A stretch of DNA of 44,840 bases from Embleya sp040605455 (GTDB lineage: Bacteria; Actinomycetota; Actinomycetes; Streptomycetales; Streptomycetaceae): NCBI RefSeq assembly GCF_040605455.1, contig NZ_JBEXCV010000064.1, forward strand, positions 1-44,840, read 5' to 3'. Each line of letters begins with the position of its first letter. Positions within the stretch are counted from its first letter, which is position 1. A program made the position numbers and the translations under genes. Positions 25,114 through 33,495 of the stretch are shown here, piece after piece. The notes below the pieces were generated by a model. It had not been told where the DNA came from. It did not search any database and was given only the letters and a program-made list of their open reading frames with translations.

Positions 25114-25443
25114 GCGGTCAGATTATCCGGATACGCGGATGGAAGATCCTACAAGTCCGACCGTGTCTCGTATGAGCGACCGGCGAGATGGTCGGTGCAC
25201 GATCTGCCGATGGCCGATGGCGGACCTCGCGGGGAAGGCGGGCGCCGGGCGCGGCACGGCGGCGGGGCCGACGCGGTGGCCGGTGGCCGCGCTCGCAGCG
25301 GTGACCGGTCGCCGGTGGTCGGGTCCGGGGTAGTGGCTGGTGGTCGGGTCCGCAGCGGTGACCGGTGGTCGGGTCCGCTGCCGGGAGTTTCGCCGCCTCC
25401 TCGGTGGTGAGAACCATGACAGGGAACGAAGCTTGGGGGCACC
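25114..25443. other. Divergent intergenic region with a 25-bp tandem repeat
   Basis: This 330-base gap separates the divergent ATP-grasp and histidine phosphatase genes. Its first half includes ATCCGGATACGCGGATG near the ATP-grasp start, a likely promoter zone. The second half carries the tandem repeat listed separately. I see no gene. Confidence 0.45.
25314..25388. repeat. 25-bp tandem repeat, three units
   Basis: GGTGGTCGGGTCCG occurs exactly at 25314, 25339 and 25364, so the period is 25 bp; the other 11 bases of each unit vary. A second motif, GCAGCGGTGACC, occurs at 25295 and 25352. The array ends 56 bp before the histidine phosphatase start. Confidence 0.8.
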
Positions 25444-26220
25444 GTGGTCGGCACGTCGGACACCGCGCCCTTCGGGCCGGCCGAGATAGTCGTCGTACGC
25501 CACGGCGAAAGCATGGCCAACGCGGCCTTTGCCGCCGCCGAAGCGCGCATCGGCTCCTCGCCGGCCGACGGGGCACCCGAAGAGCGCGACGAGGTGGGCG
25601 AGTTCGACCTCGCGATGGCCGGTCGGGACGCCGACATCGCGCTCACCGCGCGGGGCGAGGACCAGGCCGGTGCGGTCGGGCGACGGCTCGCGGTCAAGGG
25701 CGAGACGCCCGACGTGGTCCTGGTCTCGCCGTACCGCCGGGCCCGTTCGACGATGCGCATCATCGCCCGCGAAGCCGCCCGGGTGGGCCTGCTGTTGCCC
25801 CGGCCGCGTCGCGACGAACGGCTGCGGGACCGCGAGATGGGCGTCCTGGAACTGCGGACGGCCGCCGCGATCGAGCAGCTCTACCCGGAGGAGGCCGAGC
25901 GTCGGCGCCGGGTCGGCGACCTGTACTACCGCCCACCCGGCGGCGAATCCCTCGCCGATGTCGCGCTGCGGTTGCGCACGCTGCTCACCGACCTGCGGCA
26001 CGAGGCGCCGGGCGCGCACGTGCTGATCGTCGGGCACGACGCGACCGTGCTGATGCTGCGCTACATCCTGGAGGGCCTCACCGAGACGGACGTCGACCGC
26101 CTGGTCCGTACCGATCCGGTGGGCAACGCCTCGATCTCCCGCTGGCGCGTTCGCGACGGGCGGCTGCGTGCGATCCGCTACAACGACACGCGGCATCTGC
26201 GCGGCATCGACGCGCGGTGA
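25444..26220 (+). CDS. Histidine phosphatase (phosphoglycerate mutase-like) family protein
   Basis: A 258-residue protein. The catalytic RHG motif is VVVRHGESMANA near residue 19. The second histidine is in LIVGHDATVLMLRY near 198, and the substrate-binding arginine segment is SPYRRARSTM. An acidic residue in ERLRDREMGVLEL fits the usual acid/base position. Family members remove phosphate from sugars, lipids or proteins, or move it within phosphoglycerate. The 30-residue acidic insertion after the RHG motif (ADGAPEERDEVGEFD) is typical of actinobacterial forms. GTG 25444 follows GGGGGCACC. A strong hairpin follows at 26263. Confidence 0.88.
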   Translation: MVGTSDTAPFGPAEIVVVRHGESMANAAFAAAEARIGSSPADGAPEERDEVGEFDLAMAGRDADIALTARGEDQAGAVGRRLAVKGETPDVVLVSPYRRARSTMRIIAREAARVGLLLPRPRRDERLRDREMGVLELRTAAAIEQLYPEEAERRRRVGDLYYRPPGGESLADVALRLRTLLTDLRHEAPGAHVLIVGHDATVLMLRYILEGLTETDVDRLVRTDPVGNASISRWRVRDGRLRAIRYNDTRHLRGIDAR

Positions 26221-26262
26221 GCGGGCGGAGGTCGGCCCGGCTGGGTCGCGGTGTTCGCGGCA

Positions 26263-26302
26263 GCCGGCGGTCGGGCACGGGGGAGTGTGCCCGACCGCCG
26301 GC
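26263..26302 (+). terminator. Strong hairpin terminator after the histidine phosphatase gene
   Basis: A perfect 16-bp stem (26263-26278 with 26287-26302) with an 8-base loop lies 43 bp after the stop codon. The next bases are GCCTTGAT with no real T run, as is usual for high-GC actinomycete terminators. Confidence 0.8.
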
Positions 26303-26694
26303 GCCTTGATACCCACGGGATGCGGCTGCGCCGTCGCGCAGTGGGGGTGTCAGGTCCCCTCCCGTCCCGTTCGGTGCCCTCTGGTTTCCCCTCTGCGGGG
26401 CCGGAAAACCGCCTCCGATCGAAGAGGTCGAACCCGGCCGGACCAGGCTGCCAACCGATCGCGGACACGACCATTCGAAGGCGATAGCGCCATTACCGAA
26501 CAGAAATATGACGCTGTGTCAGTAACTGGAAGAGGAACCCTCGCGCCCCATTTCATCCCTGATCAGCCGCTTGATCGCCGATCCGGCACTCCGCGCGAAA
26601 TCCACCGGATCAACCCTGGCCACCCGCCCGGCAACCATCCGGTCGCCGGGTCGGCGGTGGGCGCGTCACCGGCCGCCCCGGTCCGGCGCCGCGG
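26303..26694. other. Gap between convergent genes; possible small ORF at 26519-26638 (minus)
   Basis: This region between two gene ends shows no clear gene. A 39-codon minus-strand frame, 26638 to 26519, follows the SDR gene by 56 bp in the same direction and reads protein-like in its middle (DPVDFARSAGSAIKRLIRDE). It has no ribosome site and modest third-position bias. Bases 26490-26560 are AT-richer than the surroundings. Confidence 0.3.
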
Positions 26695-27522
26695 TCAGTC
26701 CTGCGACAACCGCTCCAGTGCACCGATCAGATCCGGATACCGTCGGGTGCGGGCGCCGCCGTCGACGCCATAGACGCTGCCGGAGACGAAGGACGCCTCG
26801 TCGGAGGCCAGGAACAGGACCACGGCGGCCACCTCCTCGGGTTCCGCGAACCGGCCCAGCGGGGCGTTCTCGACGTATTCCTCGACCACGCCCGGGACAT
26901 GCCACATGCCGGCGGTGGCCTGCGTGCGGATCAGACCCGGAGCCACAGCGTTGACCCGGATGCCCGACGGCCCCAGTTCCAGGGCCGCCACCTCGGTCAG
27001 GGCCACCACGCCGGCCTTGGCCGCGCAGTACGCGCCCATCCCGCGGCCGGGCTGGACCGCGTTGAGCGAGGCCAGGTTGACGATCGAGCCGGCTCGGCCG
27101 TCCTGGGCGCGCATGACCCGGCCCGCGTGCTTGACGGTCAGGAACGCGCCGTTGAGGCACAGGTCGACGACGCGGCGCCAGGCGACGTAGTCGTGGTCGG
27201 CCAGTTCGGCCGCCGTACCGCCGCCCGCGTTGGCCACCGCGATGTCCAGGCCGCCGAACTCGTCCACGGCCGCCGCTACCAGTCTCGCCACATCGTCCTC
27301 GACGGTCACGTCGCACAACCGGGTGACGCACCGCTCCGGGCCCAACTCCGCTGCCAGCGTGGCCAACCCGGCCGCATCGATGTCGCCCGCGACCAGGTAC
27401 GCACCCTCGGCCGCGAGACGGCGCGCGACGGCCCGCCCGATGCCCGCCGCCGCGCCGGTCACCAGCGCGACCCGGCCCGCGACGCGTCCCGCGCCGGCAT
27501 CGCCCTCGATCCGCGTGCTCAC
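26695..27522 (-). CDS. SDR-family oxidoreductase, coupled to the LLM monooxygenase
   Basis: A 275-residue classical SDR. It has the cofactor motif VTGAAAGIG near residues 20-28, the acidic end of strand two (AGDIDAAGL) that favours NAD, the VANAGGG segment, catalytic Ser in NLASLNA, and Tyr-Lys in YCAAK. The C-terminus (SFVSGSVYGVDGGAR) is of the FabG/glucose-dehydrogenase type. The GTG start at 27522 overlaps the LLM stop by 4 bp and has AAGGGGA upstream, so both products are made together. It probably oxidises the alcohol formed by, or reduces a ketone used by, the flavin monooxygenase. Confidence 0.9.
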   Translation of the reverse strand: MSTRIEGDAGAGRVAGRVALVTGAAAGIGRAVARRLAAEGAYLVAGDIDAAGLATLAAELGPERCVTRLCDVTVEDDVARLVAAAVDEFGGLDIAVANAGGGTAAELADHDYVAWRRVVDLCLNGAFLTVKHAGRVMRAQDGRAGSIVNLASLNAVQPGRGMGAYCAAKAGVVALTEVAALELGPSGIRVNAVAPGLIRTQATAGMWHVPGVVEEYVENAPLGRFAEPEEVAAVVLFLASDEASFVSGSVYGVDGGARTRRYPDLIGALERLSQD

Positions 27523-28730
27523 GCCGTGGTCCCCTTCGTATTCTCGTAGTCCTTCACTGCACCGCCGACGGCCTGCGCGGTCCGGTCGCGCCAGGTCTCG
27601 GACAGGCCCACCTGCCAGTCCTGGGACGCGAGCGGGCCGTGTGAGGCACCGGTGAAGTACGGGATCACCTCGCGTGCGATCAGTTCGTAGGAGCGCTTCG
27701 TCGCCTCCGCGTCCGCGAAGTCGGCGCCCATGAACAGGTAGGTGCCGAAACCGCCGGATTTCTGCCACAGCCGCTCGATCTGACGGATCGCCATCTCGGG
27801 CGTGCCGCAGATGAACGAACCGGTCGCGTTGCCGTGGTCGATCCGCTCGGCCAGTGGAGTGGCGGTGTCCAGCGGGATCGGCAGCACCTTGGCCTGGTAG
27901 TTCTGGATGCCCTCCAGGCCGTACGCCACTTCGCGGCGCGCCTGCTCCTCGGTCTCGGCGATGTGCATCATGCCCATCAGCCGCCACTTGGACCGGTCCA
28001 TGGTCCGTCCGTACCGACCGGCGACCTCGTTCGCGATGCCCCAATGCGTGCCGAGGGCGTCGAAGCCGCCCTCCTGACTCGCGGCGATCGAGAGCATGCC
28101 CGCACCGAACCGTCCGGCCGTACGCGGACCGGCCGGCGAGAACGTCGCGGCGACCGCGAGTTCCGGTGACGGGTGGGTGTACGGCCGCAACTGCAATCGG
28201 GCATCGCGCAGCGTGAACCAATCGCTCTCCCGGGTTACCGGTTCGCGACCGGCGAGCAGCGCGACGATCGCCTCCAGCGACTCCTCCATCATTGCCCGCT
28301 GACGAGCGGTGTCGATGCCCAACATATGTGCGTCGGAGGCGAGTTGGCCGGGACCGACGCCGAGCATGACCCGGCCGCGGGTGAGGTGGTCGAGCAGGAC
28401 CAACCGATCCGCGACGTGCAGCGGGTGGTGGTACGGCAGCGAGACGACGCCCGTGCCGAAGCGGATGTGCCGGGTGCGGGCCGCGGCGCTCGCGATGAAC
28501 AACTCGGGCGAGGCGACGATCTCCCAGCCGCCGGAGTGGTGCTCGCCGATCCAGGCCTCGGCGTAGCCGAGCCGGTCCAGGTGCTCGACCAGGGCCAGGT
28601 CCTGTTCCAGCATCAGGGTCGGGTTGCGCCCCGCTTGATGGAAGGGGGCCAGGAACACCCCGAACTCGAGCGGACTGCGCTCGCCCATAGCGACCTGCCG
28701 GGCGATCTGCTGCGGTTCCGTGTGTGCCAC
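27519..28730 (-). CDS. LLM-class flavin-dependent monooxygenase (limonene monooxygenase-like)
   Basis: A 403-residue protein of the luciferase-like family with TIM-barrel blocks: LEFGVFLAPFHQAGRNPTLM, RLGYAEAWIGEHHSGGWE, GTGVVSLPYHHPLHVADRLV, RGRVMLGVGPGQLASDA and later GTPEMAIRQIERL. The first two blocks closely resemble limonene 1,2-monooxygenase (LimB) and related terpene or alkane-type enzymes. It would use FMNH2 supplied by a separate reductase to add one oxygen atom to a hydrophobic substrate. The first 17 residues are an extra segment and an internal start is possible. AAGGAG lies eight bases before ATG 28730. It forms a two-gene operon with the SDR. Confidence 0.88.
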   Translation of the reverse strand: MAHTEPQQIARQVAMGERSPLEFGVFLAPFHQAGRNPTLMLEQDLALVEHLDRLGYAEAWIGEHHSGGWEIVASPELFIASAAARTRHIRFGTGVVSLPYHHPLHVADRLVLLDHLTRGRVMLGVGPGQLASDAHMLGIDTARQRAMMEESLEAIVALLAGREPVTRESDWFTLRDARLQLRPYTHPSPELAVAATFSPAGPRTAGRFGAGMLSIAASQEGGFDALGTHWGIANEVAGRYGRTMDRSKWRLMGMMHIAETEEQARREVAYGLEGIQNYQAKVLPIPLDTATPLAERIDHGNATGSFICGTPEMAIRQIERLWQKSGGFGTYLFMGADFADAEATKRSYELIAREVIPYFTGASHGPLASQDWQVGLSETWRDRTAQAVGGAVKDYENTKGTTA

Positions 28731-29029
28731 CGCGACTCCTTGAATAACCCCGAAACTGATGAGCCGTCACCGTTCCATGTCGCGATGCGCGAATCAATAG
28801 TTGCATTATGCGAAAAGGAGTCGGGGCTCTCCCGCCCCGCCGCCGGCGTACCCGGGCACTCCCGCCGGCGTGTCTCGTGCCCTCTCCAGGCGCGCTACCG
28901 TGCGGGGGAGCCCGAAATGCGTTGGCCCGGTCGGCGTGGAGCGGGTAGGAAGGGTTGTCACCCTCGGAACGAGCCGTGGAAGACCACCCTCGGATTTCCC
29001 GACCGCAGGACGAAGGACGCGCGCACGCC
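28731..29029. promoter_or_regulatory. Divergent promoter region with AT-rich near-palindrome
   Basis: This 299-base region lies between the leftward LLM operon and the rightward ABC-F gene. TTGCATTATGCGAA at 28801-28814 is a near-palindrome inside an AT-rich patch (28790-28815) about 70 bp upstream of the LLM start, so it may be an operator or promoter for that operon. A related GATGCGCGAA lies at 28784. Confidence 0.4.
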
Positions 29030-30715
29030 ATGGGCTACATCGATGTCAATACCGTTGGCTTCACCCTCCCCGACGGGCGCGTCCTGCTGGACGAGGTGTC
29101 CTTCCGGGTCGGTGACGGCACCACCGTGGCGCTGATCGGTGCGAACGGCGCCGGCAAGACCACGCTGCTGCGGATCATCACGGGTGAGCTGAAACCCGAT
29201 ACCGGTGCGGTCGCCCGGACCGGCGGGCTGGGCATCATGCCGCAGTTCGTCGGCCGGATCCGGGACGCGTCCACCGTGCGCGACCTGCTCGTCTCGCTCG
29301 CCCCGCCGCGGATCCGGGACGCGATGCGCGCGGTCGACGAGGCCGAGCTGGCGCTGATGGAGAACGACGACGAGAAGCGCCAGATGCGCTACGCCACGGC
29401 GCTGGCCGAATTCGGCGACGCCGGCGGCTACGACATCGAGCCGGCCTGGGACCAGTGTTGCCAGGCGGCGCTGGGCACCACCTACGACGGTGCCAAGTGG
29501 CGCGAGGTGCGCACGCTGTCCGGTGGCGAGCAGAAGCGGCTCGCGCTGGAGGCGCTGCTGCGCGGCCCGGACGAGGTGCTGATCCTCGACGAGCCGGACA
29601 ACTATCTCGACGTCCCGGGCAAGCGCTGGCTCGAACAGTCCCTACGCGAGACCCAGAAGTCGGTGCTGTTGGTCTCGCACGACCGTGAACTGCTCGCCCA
29701 GGCAGCCGATCGGATCGTCACGATCGAACTCGGCGCGGCGGGCAACACCGTCTGGATCCACGGCGGCTCGTTCGGCACCTACCACGAGGCCCGGCGGGCC
29801 CGGTTCGAGCGCTTCGAGGAGTTGGGCCGGCGCTGGGACGAGGAGCACGCCAAGCTCAAGGCGCTGGTCCTGATGTACAAGAACAAGGCGGCGTACAACG
29901 ACGGTCTGGCCTCCCGCTTGCAGGCCGCCCGGACCCGACTGCGCAAGTTCGAGGAGGCCGGCCCGCCGCAGAACATCCCGCGCGAGCAGGACGTCAAGAT
30001 GCGGCTGCGCGGCTCCCGCACCGGCAAACGTGCGGTGATCGCCGAGAGGCTGGAACTGACCGGCCTGATGCAGCCGTTCGACGCCGAGATCTGGTACGGC
30101 GACCGGGTCGCGGTGCTCGGCTCGAACGGCTCGGGCAAGTCGCACTTCCTGCGCCTGCTCGCGGCCGGCGGCACCGATCCCGAGATCGAGCACGAACCGG
30201 TCGGCGACACGGTGATCGCTCCGGTGGCGCACACCGGCCGGGCCCGGCTCGGGGCGCGGGTGCGACCCGGGTGGTTCGCGCAGACGCACGATCATCCCGA
30301 GTTCGTGGGCAAGACCCTGGTCGACATCCTCGGCCGGGGCGACGAACACCGCAGCGGGCTGGGCCGCGAGGGCGCCGCGAAGGTGCTCGACCGGTACGAA
30401 CTCGCCTACGGCGCCGAGCAGCCCTTCGACACCCTCTCGGGCGGCCAACAGGCCCGATTCCAGGTGCTGTTGCTCGAACTTTCCGGCGCCAACCTGCTGC
30501 TGCTCGACGAGCCGACGGACAACCTCGACCTGGTCTCGGCCGAAGCGCTTCAGGACGCCCTGGAGGCCTTCGACGGCACCGTGCTGGCGGTGACTCACGA
30601 CCGGTGGTTCGCATCCTCCTTCGATCGCTTCATGGTCTTCGGCCAGGACGGCCGGGTCCGCGAGACGGACGGCCCGGTATGGGACGAGGGGCGCGTCGAA
30701 CGCGCCCGCGGCTGA
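29030..30715 (+). CDS. ABC-F family ATP-binding protein
   Basis: A 561-residue protein with two ABC domains and no membrane segments. The first has Walker A GANGAGKT at residues 37-44, signature LSGGEQKR and Walker B VLILDEPDNYLD. The second has GSNGSGKS, LSGGQQAR and LLLLDEPTDNLD. Between them is a charged linker (RWDEEHAKLKALVLMYKNKA) like the P-site tRNA interaction motif. ABC-F proteins act on ribosomes to restart stalled translation or expel bound antibiotics. This Uup/EttA-like form may be a housekeeping factor or resistance protein. ATG 29030 is chosen since the domain begins there; the only purine run (GAAGGA) is rather far upstream. Confidence 0.92.
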   Translation: MGYIDVNTVGFTLPDGRVLLDEVSFRVGDGTTVALIGANGAGKTTLLRIITGELKPDTGAVARTGGLGIMPQFVGRIRDASTVRDLLVSLAPPRIRDAMRAVDEAELALMENDDEKRQMRYATALAEFGDAGGYDIEPAWDQCCQAALGTTYDGAKWREVRTLSGGEQKRLALEALLRGPDEVLILDEPDNYLDVPGKRWLEQSLRETQKSVLLVSHDRELLAQAADRIVTIELGAAGNTVWIHGGSFGTYHEARRARFERFEELGRRWDEEHAKLKALVLMYKNKAAYNDGLASRLQAARTRLRKFEEAGPPQNIPREQDVKMRLRGSRTGKRAVIAERLELTGLMQPFDAEIWYGDRVAVLGSNGSGKSHFLRLLAAGGTDPEIEHEPVGDTVIAPVAHTGRARLGARVRPGWFAQTHDHPEFVGKTLVDILGRGDEHRSGLGREGAAKVLDRYELAYGAEQPFDTLSGGQQARFQVLLLELSGANLLLLDEPTDNLDLVSAEALQDALEAFDGTVLAVTHDRWFASSFDRFMVFGQDGRVRETDGPVWDEGRVERARG

Positions 30716-30724
30716 GCAAAGCAA

Positions 30725-30757
30725 CAGGGTGGGCGCGGGAGTTCCACGCCCACCCTG
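30725..30757 (+). terminator. Hairpin terminator of the ABC-F gene
   Basis: A perfect 11-bp stem (CAGGGTGGGCG at 30725-30735 pairing with 30747-30757) encloses an 11-base loop, 9 bp after the stop codon. It should end the ABC-F transcript. Confidence 0.8.
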
Positions 30758-30943
30758 GTCCGGTGCCCGGGTCGGTCCTCGCTGTCCGTATCGTCGGGGT
30801 TCGGGACGAAATCGGTTGCCGAGTCCTCCTTGTAGGTGAGCACAGGCGCCCGGCCGGTAGCCAGGCCGGCTCATTCCCGCTTGGCGGTGGCGGAGGCCGT
30901 AACGGAATGACGTCGATGGGCGCTCTGCCCTACGGTTCGGCGG

Positions 30944-31456
30944 ATGCATCCCCACTTCGACGCGGCGAACGAATCGTACGAGCCGACCGGATCGACCGAC
31001 CCGAACGACGTGATCATCCGGTGCAACGACAATCCGGCCATCCGGATCCGCCTCCGCGACGCGGTCAGCCCGGACGACGAGATCGCCGCGCGCTACCCGG
31101 CATCGCGACTCGTGCACTACACCGTCGAAATCCAGGCGCCCGGGATGGCCGCGCATCTCGATCGTGTGGTCGGCTGGACCGGCGAGGCGAGGGAGATAGC
31201 CGGCTTCCTGACCGACCTCGCCCGGGACTTCGGCGGCTGGGACGGCGAACGCCGCTGGCAGACCGACGACCGCGATCTCACCGTCACGGCGGTCTTTCGG
31301 TCCGGCGGGCGAGTCGAGCTGACCTGGGAGCTGCGACCGAGGCGAATGGGCGGCTGCGGCTGGGCGGCCTCGGTGACCCTGGTGGTGGAGACGGGCGAGC
31401 AGTTGGCCACGCTCGCGGCGGAGGTCCGGCACTTTCTGGCCCGCGCGGGTGGGTGA
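30944..31456 (+). CDS. Hypothetical protein, 170 residues (DUF6228-like)
   Basis: A soluble protein with beta-strand pairs that read VIIRCNDNPAIRIRLRDAV, LVHYTVEIQAPGM, DLTVTAVFRSGGRVELTWEL and WAASVTLVVETGEQL. A central helix (GEAREIAGFLTDLARDFGGW) lies between them. The pattern of a strand pair, a helix with a conserved Trp, and a late strand pair ending in GEQL is like the actinobacterial DUF6228 group, but I hold this name loosely. No catalytic motif is visible. Proteins of this type are often encoded near toxin systems as possible immunity proteins, but no toxin gene is nearby. Confidence 0.65.
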   Translation: MHPHFDAANESYEPTGSTDPNDVIIRCNDNPAIRIRLRDAVSPDDEIAARYPASRLVHYTVEIQAPGMAAHLDRVVGWTGEAREIAGFLTDLARDFGGWDGERRWQTDDRDLTVTAVFRSGGRVELTWELRPRRMGGCGWAASVTLVVETGEQLATLAAEVRHFLARAGG

Positions 31457-31632
31457 GCGGGACCTCACGTCAACGCTGTGCCGGTGACGTCGACATCGCC
31501 CCGGAGCATGGTTGACCCAGGGCACCTTCCTCGACGGCCTGGCGGATCCGACCAGGCACGAAGGCGGTACGACCGACCGACTCGCGGCGTTCACGAAGGC
31601 GTGGACGTATAGGTTGCTCGGTTGCTCCCGAT

Positions 31633-32625
31633 TCACCCGTGCTCGGCGAAGGCCGCGGCAAGGGCGTCGCGGTCGGCGCCCGAGGCGATGAGCAGGCGCA
31701 GCAACACCCGCGCCTTGTACGGGTCGAGCAGGCCGGCGTTGAGCAGGCCGCGGCGTTGCAGGTCGGTTTCCGAGCCGACCGCGCCGTAGGTGTGTCGCAG
31801 CACGGACCCGGCACCGGTGCGCGAGGTCAGCACGACGGGGATACGCGAGGCCAGTTCGCCGAGAACCGGCGCGAGTGCGGCGGGCACGTGACCGACTCCG
31901 AATCCGGCTACCACCAGGCCCCGTTGATCGGTCGGGAAGTCGGCGAGCAGCGCGCCGTCGTCGTCGAGGGTGACCGAGTACAGCGCCACCCGGGCCGAGG
32001 TGAGCGCGGCCGGCTCCGGGATCGGCAGCGGCTTGTGCGCCGGCGGTGTGGCCAGGATCCGTACCCGGCCCTCGACGACGACCCCCAGCGGCCCGGTGTC
32101 GGGCGAGCGGAACGTGGCGGTACTCGTACTGTGCGTCTTGCGCACCCTGCGCGCGGCGTGGATCTCGTCCCCGAACACCACCAACGCGCCCAGCCCACGC
32201 GCCGATTCGGCCGCCGCGACCCGGGCGGCGGCGAGCAGGTTCGCGGGGCCGTCGGGCCCGGCCAACGTCGGGTTGCGCATCGCGCCGGTGAGCACGAACG
32301 GCTCCGGGTGCGGCCAGACCAGGTCGACGAGGTAGGCGGTCTCCTCCAGCGTGTCGGTGCCCTGGGACACCACGACGCCGATCGCCCCCGCGGCGACCGC
32401 GCGCGACGCGGTGGCGACCACGTCGAGGACCTGGGCGAAAGTCAGATTCCCGCTGGGTACGGCCTGTACGTCCTGCACGTCGAGCGCGACACCCAGATCC
32501 GCGAGGCCGGGTACGGCGGCGGTCAACTGCGCGCCGTTCAGGCGGGCGACCACCGTCCCGGCATCGGTGCCGACCGCGCCGGCCATCGCGATCGTGCCCC
32601 CGAGTGTGAACAACGCGACGCTCAT
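31633..32625 (-). CDS. Asparaginase family protein
   Basis: A 330-residue enzyme of the bacterial L-asparaginase fold. The first catalytic threonine lies in TLGGTIAM (Thr11). The second site is SQGTDTLEETA (Thr90, Asp91), and the charge-relay lysine is in RVRKTHST (Lys163). Their spacing matches E. coli asparaginase (12, 89, 90, 162). There is no signal peptide, so it is cytoplasmic. It should hydrolyse asparagine to aspartate and ammonia. GAGGAGG lies eight bases before ATG 32625. No transporter lies next to it. Confidence 0.9.
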   Translation of the reverse strand: MSVALFTLGGTIAMAGAVGTDAGTVVARLNGAQLTAAVPGLADLGVALDVQDVQAVPSGNLTFAQVLDVVATASRAVAAGAIGVVVSQGTDTLEETAYLVDLVWPHPEPFVLTGAMRNPTLAGPDGPANLLAAARVAAAESARGLGALVVFGDEIHAARRVRKTHSTSTATFRSPDTGPLGVVVEGRVRILATPPAHKPLPIPEPAALTSARVALYSVTLDDDGALLADFPTDQRGLVVAGFGVGHVPAALAPVLGELASRIPVVLTSRTGAGSVLRHTYGAVGSETDLQRRGLLNAGLLDPYKARVLLRLLIASGADRDALAAAFAEHG

Positions 32626-32955
32626 CGGCAGAGCCTCCTCATCGGTTCCTTGTCGATTTCTTCGGCGATGCCGCCAAGGTAGCCGCCCCCGATGTCGGCC
32701 GTGGCCCGTGGCCGTCCCGATCGACACTCGGGCGGTGCCTGCGGTGCCTGCCGTGCCGTGGACGCCGTGGGCAATGTTCCGAGTACCGGGCCCGGACGTG
32801 CGGCGACCCCGAGGGACAAAGGTCCACTCGGGGTCGCCGGGGGATTTCCGTGTTGCTCTGTTGCCGTGTACCGCTCGGCGGTGTCGCGTGCCGTTCGGCC
32901 GGTGGGTGACATCGTCCGGTCGGTCCGGACCGCGGGTCGGGGGTCACCGTCGCCG
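32626..32955. other. Intergenic region upstream of the asparaginase gene
   Basis: This 330-base gap between two leftward genes holds a hairpin at 32801-32839 and otherwise no clear gene. The stretch 32640-32690 is the likely promoter zone for asparaginase. Confidence 0.45.
32801..32839 (-). terminator. Hairpin after the small minus-strand gene
   Basis: CGGCGACCCCGAG at 32801-32813 pairs perfectly with 32827-32839, and GGAC/GTCC extends the inner stem past one unpaired base. It lies about 117 bp beyond the small gene end. It has no T run leftward, so terminator function is likely rather than certain. Confidence 0.55.
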
Positions 32956-33162
32956 TCACCGGGTGAGCAGTTGCAGGTTCCGACGCATGCGTACCGACTC
33001 GATGGCGGCGGCGCTCTGTACCACCTCGTGGGCCGCCCGCTCGGCGCGACGGGCCTTCGCGGCGGCGCGCCGGGTGCGCAGGGTCGCCATGACCAGACGG
33101 TCCCGGTCGGCGACGGCGAGAAGCTCCTGCTGACGGCTCTTGTAAAGCTCGTACTCGATCAC
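32956..33162 (-). CDS. Small basic coiled protein, 68 residues
   Basis: A short highly charged protein reading IEYELYKSRQQELLAVADRD, then Arg/Ala-rich helix (RTRRAAAKARRAERAAHEVV) and RMRRNLQLLTR. It is almost entirely helical with many arginines and no cysteine. Similar small Arg/Ala-rich proteins are common beside streptomycete genes and have no known function. GTG 33162 is preferred to GTG 33171 because AGAAGG lies eight bases before it, whereas it would touch the first. It is divergent from the NUDIX gene across a region with a phased repeat array. Confidence 0.72.
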   Translation of the reverse strand: MIEYELYKSRQQELLAVADRDRLVMATLRTRRAAAKARRAERAAHEVVQSAAAIESVRMRRNLQLLTR

Positions 33163-33288
33163 TGTGTCCACCTTCTGTTACTTCGACCCGGTCTCCCCGG
33201 CTCGTGGTAACAGCTTCGCGTCCCAGTGGGGGGTCGGGCATGAGGCGGATGCCGCATCTATGCCGGCCCCCGAACCCGGCCCGATACC

Positions 33289-33360
33289 TAAGCCGCGCCG
33301 AGGAACCCTAAGGTGAGGTAAGGCGGGGTAAGGCGGCCTGAGGTACTCCCTAAGGCGCCC
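33289..33360. repeat. Phased 10-bp direct repeat array (TAAGG units) in a divergent promoter region
   Basis: The motif TAAGG starts at 33309, 33319 and 33329, with TGAGG at 33339, each exactly 10 bp apart. Degenerate units in the same phase lie at 33289 (TAAGC) and 33299 (CGAGG), and another TAAGG at 33351 is shifted by 2 bp. The units are direct, not inverted, and lie on one face of the helix. The array is 127 bp from the small gene start and 136 bp from the NUDIX start, in a 333-base region that otherwise has no gene. Confidence 0.75.
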
Positions 33361-33495
33361 GAGTCGGCCCGGTTTCGCGGCGTCGACCGGCGGTGCGGGT
33401 GCGGCCTGTCGCGGCGGGGCGGACGGGCGAGCGTATGCAGATGTATACCGCCGGTCGACGCGGGGGACAACCGCCATGTCCGGGAGGATGGCGGG

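Noticed and set aside
30944..32625. Toxin-immunity module around the DUF6228-like protein
   Set aside because: No toxin domain, secretion marker or repeat element lies nearby; the next gene is an ordinary asparaginase.
33289..33360. TAAGGTGAGG resembles half of a DtxR/IdeR iron box
   Set aside because: The array has only direct repeats with no inverted half (CTAACCTAA-like), and the 10-bp phase does not fit the 19-bp palindrome.
33289..33360. SARP-type heptamer repeats
   Set aside because: SARP and Pho sites recur every 11 bp with other core sequences (TCGAG- or GTTCACC-like); these recur every 10 bp.
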